A stretch of 64,000 bases of DNA from Collimonas fungivorans Ter331. GTDB taxonomy: Bacteria; Pseudomonadota; Gammaproteobacteria; Burkholderiales; Burkholderiaceae_D. The translations under genes and the position numbers were made by a program. Numbering within the stretch: position 1 is the stretch's first letter; each line of letters opens with the position of its first letter. Positions 58,100 to 64,000 of this stretch are shown one piece after another. The DNA is taken from positions 3,182,542 to 3,246,541 of the forward strand of contig NC_015856.1 in the NCBI RefSeq assembly GCF_000221045.1. Direction: 5' to 3'. The notes under the pieces are model-generated. The model saw only the letters and a program-made list of their open reading frames with translations, was not told where the DNA came from and made no database searches.

Positions 58100-59278
58100 T
58101 TAGCGTGAAACCACGCTGTTTGTCGCAGGCTTGACCTGCGCCGGCGGCGCTGGCGCGGCCTTGACATCGACGCGCGCTCCCGCCTGCAGCTGGAACTGCC
58201 CTTCCACCACGACCCGTTCGCCGGCGGCAAGCCCGGCCAGGATCACGGTCCGCTCATCCGATACCGGCCCGACCGTGACTTCCCGCGATTCGGCGATATT
58301 GTCAGCTGTAACGATATACACGAAAGGATGCTGCGCTCCGGTCTGGATCGCCGTCGACGGCACCGATATCGCATTCGGCAGATCGTTCAGCACCACGCGC
58401 ACCGACGTGAACGCCCCGGGCCACAGGTTTTCCTGGGCATTCTTGAAGATCGCCTTGCAGCGGATGGTGCCGGTGGCGACATCGATCTGGCTGTCGATCA
58501 GCGTCAGTTCGCCCTCGTCCAGCACCTGCCTGCCGTCGTCCGCCAGCGCCAGCACGGGCAGAGCCTGGCGTTCCTGCTGCCGGCGCAAGACCGGGAGCAA
58601 AACCTGGGGCAGCGAAAAGACCATGGCGATCGGCTGGATCTGGCTGACGACCACCAGACCGTTGACATCGCCGGCGTGCACCAGGTTGCCGGCATCCACC
58701 AGCCGGGCGCCGAGACGGCCGTCGATCGGGGTGCGGATCGTGGTGTAGCCCAGCTGCAGCTGCGCCAGATCAATCTGGGCCTGGTCGCCGTCAAGGGTGG
58801 CGCGCAGCTGGTCCAGCTGCGAGCGAGTGGTGTCGCGAATCTGCGTCGTGCCGGAATCGTGCTGCACCAGGAATTCGTAGCGCTCCAGATCGCGCCGGGT
58901 GTTGACGAACTGGGCGCTGTCTTTCTGCTTTTGCGCCTGGGCCGCGTGCAGTTGCACTTCAAAAGGTTGACGGTCAAGCTCGATCAGGACATCGCCGCGT
59001 TTGACGTTCGCGCCTTCCTGGAACAACACCTTGTTGATTTGAGCGTCGATGCGCGCGTGCACCACCACGGTATTGAGAGCCTGCACCGTAGCGGCGCTGT
59101 CGAGGTAGCTGCGCACGTTCTTCTGCTCTGCCAGCGCAACTTTGACGGCAACCGCTTTTCCCGCGCCGCCGCCCTGGCCGGCGCTCTGGCCAAACAATCC
59201 AAAATGGGCGCCGGCGATGTACAACCCCGCCGCAGCGACTGCCGTGCCGACCAGCCACCGAGATTTTGCCAGTTTCAT
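58100..59278 (-). CDS. RND efflux periplasmic adaptor (membrane fusion protein)
   Basis: The 392-residue adaptor connects the RND transporter to the outer-membrane channel. It starts MKLAKSRWLVGTAVAAAG with an N-terminal membrane anchor or signal. It has the lipoyl halves (TVVVHARIDAQINKV and TIRTPIDGRLGAR), a hairpin of about 60 residues between them, and the beta-barrel and membrane-proximal domains (NLWPGAFTSVRVVL, VPSTAIQTGAQHPFVYIV). The chosen start lies before the hydrophobic segment; the upstream in-frame extension is unlikely. Confidence 0.93.
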   Translation of the reverse strand: MKLAKSRWLVGTAVAAAGLYIAGAHFGLFGQSAGQGGGAGKAVAVKVALAEQKNVRSYLDSAATVQALNTVVVHARIDAQINKVLFQEGANVKRGDVLIELDRQPFEVQLHAAQAQKQKDSAQFVNTRRDLERYEFLVQHDSGTTQIRDTTRSQLDQLRATLDGDQAQIDLAQLQLGYTTIRTPIDGRLGARLVDAGNLVHAGDVNGLVVVSQIQPIAMVFSLPQVLLPVLRRQQERQALPVLALADDGRQVLDEGELTLIDSQIDVATGTIRCKAIFKNAQENLWPGAFTSVRVVLNDLPNAISVPSTAIQTGAQHPFVYIVTADNIAESREVTVGPVSDERTVILAGLAAGERVVVEGQFQLQAGARVDVKAAPAPPAQVKPATNSVVSR

Positions 59279-59650
59279 TCTTTGTCTTTTTGATAGAGGG
59301 ATGAGCGCGTTACAGATCGACGCATCAGCGATGCACAGCGCTCCGACGCGAGCAAAGCCCAAGCAGCGGAGATTTTATGGCGGGACATTGCTGGCGCCGG
59401 GACATGCGCACAACTCTGCGCGAGTGCGAATTTATCAAGCGATACTTAGCCGAAACTTAGCCGTGGCCAGGAATCACTTGTCCAAAAGTCTTGCCTCGAC
59501 AGCATCTTCTGCCCTACGAGGTTGCAGAGAACCACCTTCGAGCCAACTCTCGACCCGGACTATCTCCTCTTTCTGCGCTTGCGCGGCATTTGACTCTTCA
59601 TGCGGCCGTCTTTGACTGAAAGAGGAGGACGGACAGGCAGCAAGCCTGCC
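59279..59650. other. Intergenic region upstream of the efflux operon
   Basis: These 372 bases hold no gene I can support. On the minus strand an open frame without a start codon ends at 59474 with a protein-like tail (KEEIVRVESWLEGGSL), which may be the remains of a lost gene. The efflux promoter probably lies within the first 150 bases before 59278. Confidence 0.4.
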
Positions 59651-60694
59651 CTATAGGCGAAATGGCAGGAAACGCAGGAAATAAATCAGGGGAATACAAA
59701 GCAGGATAGCCAGGGCGCTGCTGATCACACTCCAGCCGAGCGCGTAATGATAGTCGTTCGTAATGATATGCAAGGAAATCGCTGCGCCGCGCACCAGGCC
59801 CAGGAAAACGAAATGCGCCGGGAAAATCACCAGCGTATTGTCTGAAAGCCAGCCGGCTATCCCTGACGCCGGCAATAACTTGGAAATACATAAAACGGCG
59901 GCGATCCCGAACAGGGAAACCGGCAGGTAAAGCAGCGGTTGCGCACCGAAATACATGGTGGCCAGATCTACCCTGTCGTTCAATTGCCCGAGACCGACCA
60001 GCAGCGCACAAGCAATCAGGCCCGCCAGGAGCAGATTGCCGGCGCGCATATTGTCAAACCAGGCGCGTTCGCGGACATACTGTCCGATGGCGTAAAACGA
60101 CAGCGCCGGCCACATCGTATCCAGGCCAAGCAGCAGCCTGTATGGCGGACGGCTGACGGCCAGCGTGACGGCAAATCCGAGAATTACAAACCAGCAGGTG
60201 GCGGCGCTCAGGTTCAACAGCTTGCGCGCCGCCTGGTACACGATCACCGTCGCCACCAGGCAAGGAAAGAACCAGAGCGGCGGATTGATATACAGGTCCG
60301 GCTCCAGGCCAGTCAGCAAGCCGGCGATGGGGTCGTACCACAGACGTCCGGCAGACATTGCGGCCTTCGCTCCGATGTTGCGGGTAGCCAGCCAATACAG
60401 GTAAGCGAAGCAGAAAAACAGGAAATACGGCCAGGCCAGGGTGCGCAATATTTTTTTTGCATTGCCGTACACGGACTCTTCCAGTTTTCCTGGCTTGAGC
60501 AAGAATCCGGAAATGAAGAAAAACAACGGCACGTGGAAGCTGAACAGCAGGCGCACCATGTAGTCCGACAGGCCTTTGCTGTGGCCGATAACGATCAGGA
60601 CAATGCCGATGGCCTTGGCATTGTCGATGAACACGTAGCGAGCGGCTGTGCCCGGGTTGAGCGATGAACGTTGGAGCGATGGAAAAAAAATCAT
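59651..60694 (-). CDS. Acyltransferase-3 family membrane protein
   Basis: This 347-residue integral membrane protein has about ten helices. The family hallmarks are FIDNAKAIGIVLIVIGHS (with the essential His of the first helix) and FSFHVPLFFFISGFLL. Such proteins O-acylate sugars of surface polysaccharides. It follows the phosphomannomutase gene by eight bases, so it is probably the last gene of the polysaccharide operon and may acetylate the mannose-containing polymer. Confidence 0.85.
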   Translation of the reverse strand: MIFFPSLQRSSLNPGTAARYVFIDNAKAIGIVLIVIGHSKGLSDYMVRLLFSFHVPLFFFISGFLLKPGKLEESVYGNAKKILRTLAWPYFLFFCFAYLYWLATRNIGAKAAMSAGRLWYDPIAGLLTGLEPDLYINPPLWFFPCLVATVIVYQAARKLLNLSAATCWFVILGFAVTLAVSRPPYRLLLGLDTMWPALSFYAIGQYVRERAWFDNMRAGNLLLAGLIACALLVGLGQLNDRVDLATMYFGAQPLLYLPVSLFGIAAVLCISKLLPASGIAGWLSDNTLVIFPAHFVFLGLVRGAAISLHIITNDYHYALGWSVISSALAILLCIPLIYFLRFLPFRL

Positions 60695-60702
60695 CGGGAA
60701 AA

Positions 60703-62094
60703 CTACGGGAAAGGCAGCGCCGCATCCGGCTTGACGGCCAGGATTACGCGCTTGAATTCCGCCTGTATGCGCAGCAGCGCCGATGGCGACTCGGCTTCGA
60801 AGCGCATCACGATCACCGGCGTGGTATTGGATGAGCGCGCCAGGCCGAAGCCGTCCGGATATTCGACACGCAGGCCGTCGATTTTGATGATGTCGTCGGC
60901 GCCGGGGAATGTCGCCTCGCCTTGCAGTTTTTCGATCAGGCTGAAGTTCTCCCCTTCTTCCAGTTTCAGCTGCAGCTCGGGCGTGCTGGACGATTGCGGC
61001 AACGCGTTCAACACCGCCGACGGATCGCTTTCGCGGCTCAGCAGTTCCAGCAGGCGCACGCCAGCGTACAGGCCGTCGTCGAAACCGTACCAGTGGTCCT
61101 TGAAGAACACATGGCCGCTCATCTCGCCGCCCAGCGGCGCCCCGGTTTCACGCATCTTGGCCTTGACCAGCGAATGGCCGGTCTTCCACATCAGCGGCTT
61201 GCCGCCATGCGCGGTAATCCACGGCGCCAGGTGGCGCGTGCATTTGACGTCGTACAGGATCTCGCGGCCCGGATGGCGTGTCAGCACGTCCGCGGCAAAC
61301 AGCATCAGCTGCCGGTCCGGATAGATGATCTGGCCATCCTTGGTGACCACGCCGAGGCGGTCGCCATCGCCGTCGAAGGCCAGGCCGATTTCGGCGTCCG
61401 AATTTTGCAGGGCGCGGATCACGTCCTGCAGGTTCTCCGGATGGGCCGGATCGGGATGGTGGTTGGGGAAAGTGCCGTCCACTTCGCAGAATAGTTCTTG
61501 CACCTCGCAGCCGAGCGCACGGTACAGCTCGCCGGCAAAAGCGCCGGCGACGCCGTTGCCGCAATCGACCACGATCTTCATCTGCCGCGCCAGCTTGGTG
61601 TCGCTGACGATGCGCTGCAGATAAGCCTGCCGGATGTCGTGCTGGCGGTAGCTGCCGCTTGGCACAGATATGGTTGCCTCGACGCTGCCGTCTTCGATGG
61701 CCTGGTACAGCTGCTGGATGGTCTCGCCATATATCGCCTCGCCTGCCAGCACCATCTTGAAGCCGTTGTAATCAGGCGGATTATGGCTGCCGGTGACCAT
61801 GATGCCGGACTGTGCGCCCAGTACATGGGTCGCAAAATACACCATAGGCGTCGCTACCAAGCCCAGATCGACCACATCCACACCGGCATCGCGCAAGCCG
61901 GCAGCCAGGGCGGTGGCAAGTTCAGGTCCGGATAAACGGCCGTCGCGGCCGATAATCACCGTTTTTTCGCCCTTGGCCCGGGCGGCGGTGCCGAAGGCCT
62001 GGCCGATCTGGCGCGCGATGCCGGCGTCCAGGGTTTTACCGACGATGCCGCGAATGTCGTAAGCCTTGAATATGGAATTTTGAATCGGGAGCAT
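60703..62094 (-). CDS. manB: Phosphomannomutase/phosphoglucomutase
   Basis: This enzyme converts mannose-6-phosphate to mannose-1-phosphate (and the glucose pair) for GDP-mannose and other sugar nucleotides. The 463-residue alpha-D-phosphohexomutase has the phospho-Ser loop GIMVTGSHNPPDYNG, the metal-binding DGDGDR (LAFDGDGDRLGVV), the sugar-specificity loop GGEMSGHVF and the phosphate-binding C-terminal loop (VMRFEAES). Length fits the AlgC/ManB family. Followed by the acyltransferase and preceded by manC. Confidence 0.94.
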   Translation of the reverse strand: MLPIQNSIFKAYDIRGIVGKTLDAGIARQIGQAFGTAARAKGEKTVIIGRDGRLSGPELATALAAGLRDAGVDVVDLGLVATPMVYFATHVLGAQSGIMVTGSHNPPDYNGFKMVLAGEAIYGETIQQLYQAIEDGSVEATISVPSGSYRQHDIRQAYLQRIVSDTKLARQMKIVVDCGNGVAGAFAGELYRALGCEVQELFCEVDGTFPNHHPDPAHPENLQDVIRALQNSDAEIGLAFDGDGDRLGVVTKDGQIIYPDRQLMLFAADVLTRHPGREILYDVKCTRHLAPWITAHGGKPLMWKTGHSLVKAKMRETGAPLGGEMSGHVFFKDHWYGFDDGLYAGVRLLELLSRESDPSAVLNALPQSSSTPELQLKLEEGENFSLIEKLQGEATFPGADDIIKIDGLRVEYPDGFGLARSSNTTPVIVMRFEAESPSALLRIQAEFKRVILAVKPDAALPFP

Positions 62095-62117
62095 AGTGTT
62101 GTACCAGGTTGGCTGCC

Positions 62118-63539
62118 TTAGCAGCGTTTATAGATGTCTTCGAAACGCACGATGTCGTCTTCTCCCAGGTAGCTGCCCGACTGCACCTCGATCAGGTGCA
62201 GCGGCAGTTTCCCTGGATTCTCCAGCCGGTGCCGGACGCCGATCGGAATGTAGGTCGATTCGTTCTCGGTCAGGAATTTCTCCTCGTCGCCGCAGACAAT
62301 GCGCGCCGTGCCGCTGACCACCACCCAGTGTTCGGCGCGGTGGTGATGCATCTGTAGCGAAAGTTTCCCGCCCGGATTGACGGTAATCCGTTTCACCTGG
62401 AAGCGGTCGCCGCCGTCGATGCCTTCATAACAGCCCCACGGCCGGTAGACACGTATGTGGTTCATGTGTTCCGTGCGGCTGTTTTTCTTCAGGGCTTCGA
62501 CGATTTTCTTGACGCCTTGCACCTGGTCCTTGTGCACTACCAGCACCGCGTCCTTGGTTTCCACCACCACCGTGTCCTGCATGCCGATCACCGCCACGAA
62601 GCGGCTCTCGGCACGGATCATCGAATCGCGGACACCGTCGGTATACACATCGCCGCGCAGCACGTTACCGTCGGCGTCGCCGTCCAGTATCTGCCATAAG
62701 GCCGACCAGGAACCGATATCGCTCCAGCCGATGTCCGCCGGCACCACCACCGCGTGCCGGGTATTCTCCATGACGGCATAGTCGATCGATTCCGCCGGGC
62801 AGCTGGCGAAGGCGGCCTCATCCAGGCGGCAAAAATCGAGATCATGGTAAGACGCCTGGAAAGCCCGGGCGCAGCTCTCGGCGATCGCCGGCCGGTACTC
62901 GCGCAGTTCCGCCAGGTAGCGCGCCGGCTGGAACAGGAACATGCCGCTGTTCCAGCTATAGGCGGCATCCGCCGCAAATGTCTCGGCGCGCGCCTTGTCC
63001 GGCTTCTCGATGAATTTCTCCACCGCGTAGCAGCCGTCGATGCCATTGAATGCGGCCTTGGCGCGGCGAATATAGCCATAACCGGTTTCGGCGGCGCTAG
63101 GCACGATGCCGAAGGTCGCCAGCGCGCCTTGTTCGACTGCCTGCGCTGCGCACTGGACGGCCTTGTGGAAGGCTTGCGCATCGCCGATCACATGGTCGGC
63201 CGGCAGCACCAGCATGATGGCGTCCTTGTCATGTTGAAGCAGGAAATGCGCCGCCACCGCGACCGTCGGCGCAGTATTCTTGCTTTCCGGCTCCAGCAGG
63301 ATGGCCAGCGGCGCCATGCTGATGCCGCGCAACTGCTCCGCCACCATGAACCTGTGCTCATTGCCGCAGGTGAGCAACGGCGGCATCAGTTCCGGCCAGT
63401 CCGCCAGCCGCAGCAGCGTTTCCTGCAGCATCGAATGCTGCGAACGCAACGGCAGCAACTGCTTGGGCATGGCCTCGCGCGAGAGCGGCCACAGACGCGT
63501 GCCGGAACCTCCGGCCAGGATCACTGGATAGATTTTCAT
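62118..63539 (-). CDS. manC: Mannose-1-phosphate guanylyltransferase/mannose-6-phosphate isomerase (bifunctional)
   Basis: This AlgA/ManC-type enzyme makes GDP-mannose. The 473-residue protein has the nucleotidyltransferase signature LAGGSGTRLWPLSREAMPKQ, the FIEKPD motif, and a C-terminal cupin isomerase domain (about 345-473) with the metal-binding LQMHHHRAEHWVVVSG. It lies 23 bases upstream of the phosphomannomutase gene and two bases after the partial nucleotidyltransferase gene. Confidence 0.95.
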   Translation of the reverse strand: MKIYPVILAGGSGTRLWPLSREAMPKQLLPLRSQHSMLQETLLRLADWPELMPPLLTCGNEHRFMVAEQLRGISMAPLAILLEPESKNTAPTVAVAAHFLLQHDKDAIMLVLPADHVIGDAQAFHKAVQCAAQAVEQGALATFGIVPSAAETGYGYIRRAKAAFNGIDGCYAVEKFIEKPDKARAETFAADAAYSWNSGMFLFQPARYLAELREYRPAIAESCARAFQASYHDLDFCRLDEAAFASCPAESIDYAVMENTRHAVVVPADIGWSDIGSWSALWQILDGDADGNVLRGDVYTDGVRDSMIRAESRFVAVIGMQDTVVVETKDAVLVVHKDQVQGVKKIVEALKKNSRTEHMNHIRVYRPWGCYEGIDGGDRFQVKRITVNPGGKLSLQMHHHRAEHWVVVSGTARIVCGDEEKFLTENESTYIPIGVRHRLENPGKLPLHLIEVQSGSYLGEDDIVRFEDIYKRC

Positions 63540-63541
63540 GG

Positions 63542-64000
63542 TCAGCTCACCGCGCTTTCATTTTCCGGCAGCCGGTCGCGGGCATCGCCCCAGTCGGGTA
63601 TGCCGGCTTCAGGCAAACGGCGCATCTGGCCGGCACGGTCTACGCTGTATTGCTTGAATACGATCGCCTCGTCCAGCTGGGCGCCGCCCAGGATCCGGGT
63701 GTATTCGAACAATACGCTGCGCACTACTTGCGCGCCGGAGCATATATGGCTGCCATGCCCGATCCAGGTAGGGCCGACGATCTTGCTGCCGGCATCGATG
63801 CGGCAGCCCGAACCGATATACACCGGCCCCTCGATCGTCGTACCATCCCAGTCTATGCTGATGTTGAGGCCGGCCCAGACGCCCTCGGCGATCTGCTTGC
63901 CGGGTATTTCCAGCTGCGCTACCCGGCCCTGCATCACGTTCTGCAGGACGCTCCAGAAATCGGTGACGCTACCGATGTCTATCCAGTTGAAAAACCGCTG
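63542..64000 (-). CDS. Sugar nucleotidyltransferase, C-terminal part (partial)
   Basis: The open frame continues to the window edge, so 152 residues of the C-terminus are seen. The part at the edge (FNWIDIGSVTDFWSVLQ) and the hexapeptide left-handed beta-helix repeats (GPVYIGSGCRIDAGSKIVGP, WIGHGSHICSGAQVV) are typical of mannose-1-phosphate guanylyltransferase or glucose-1-phosphate nucleotidyltransferase relatives. It precedes manC by two bases in the same operon. Which sugar nucleotide it makes cannot be told without the N-terminal catalytic domain. Confidence 0.85.
   Translation of the reverse strand, partial: QRFFNWIDIGSVTDFWSVLQNVMQGRVAQLEIPGKQIAEGVWAGLNISIDWDGTTIEGPVYIGSGCRIDAGSKIVGPTWIGHGSHICSGAQVVRSVLFEYTRILGGAQLDEAIVFKQYSVDRAGQMRRLPEAGIPDWGDARDRLPENESAVS

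Noticed and set aside
59474-59620. An open tail ending KEEIVRVESWLEGGSL... on the minus strand
   Set aside because: It has no start codon and no recognisable family; it is too short to call more than a possible relic.

Overview
The window looks like a chromosomal segment of a GC-rich betaproteobacterium of the Burkholderiales, most likely an Oxalobacteraceae member close to Collimonas or Herbaspirillum. That placement is an inference from the housekeeping blocks (serS beside tRNA-Ser; ftsK-lolA-rarA near trxB), the protein style and the transporter-rich catabolic gene content; no marker gene was compared. Most genes are on the minus strand.

Left end (1-4560): a type I secretion locus. A minus-strand HlyB-type ABC exporter and HlyD-type adaptor overlap, and downstream lie an AT-rich membrane protein and the start of a Gly/Ala/Asn-rich protein cut by the window edge. 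A mobile-element graveyard follows (about 4745-10455): a broken phage cytosine methyltransferase, a P4-type integrase stopped by an amber codon, and a 4.1 kb remnant bounded by a 45 bp direct repeat of the 3' half of tRNA-Ser(CGA). The remnant carries a LexA-type box, an O-antigen-polymerase-like membrane protein, a lysis-type gene pair, a phage protein, an excisionase-like gene and a frameshifted tyrosine integrase. Intact tRNA-Ser(CGA) and serS mark the return to core chromosome.

Catabolic region (12008-31431): a trimethylamine-dehydrogenase-family flavoprotein, an M20 amidohydrolase and a DppA form one overlapping operon behind a clear sigma-54 promoter, with a divergent PAS/AAA+/Fis activator. 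Next come a dppABCDF transporter (its dppA is frameshifted), an aminopeptidase P and an XRE-cupin regulator. A divergent operon encodes a polar amino-acid ABC transporter, a DadA-like FAD oxidase and an Asp/Glu/hydantoin racemase. The theme is uptake and degradation of peptides, N-acyl or methylated amines and probably D-amino acids.

Surface and secretion region (31475-42686): a transposase-derived small protein, a Cys-rich small protein, an autotransporter whose passenger begins with a ClpP/crotonase-like serine-protease domain, a lipoprotein with an HEXXH metalloprotease motif plus an exported partner, a stand-alone STN-domain protein, and a FecI-FecR-TonB receptor signalling set. Then (43381-46787) come a hydantoin/allantoin racemase, an NCS1 permease and a divergent GntR regulator with repeated TTGTGCACAA operators.

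Right part (46804-64000): core genes rarA, fdxA, lolA, ftsK, trxB, an Smr protein and a LexA-boxed radical SAM gene, punctuated by a repeated palindrome. These are followed by an RND efflux pump with its adaptor and a GDP-mannose/surface-polysaccharide cluster (acyltransferase, phosphomannomutase, ManC, sugar nucleotidyltransferase) that runs off the window.
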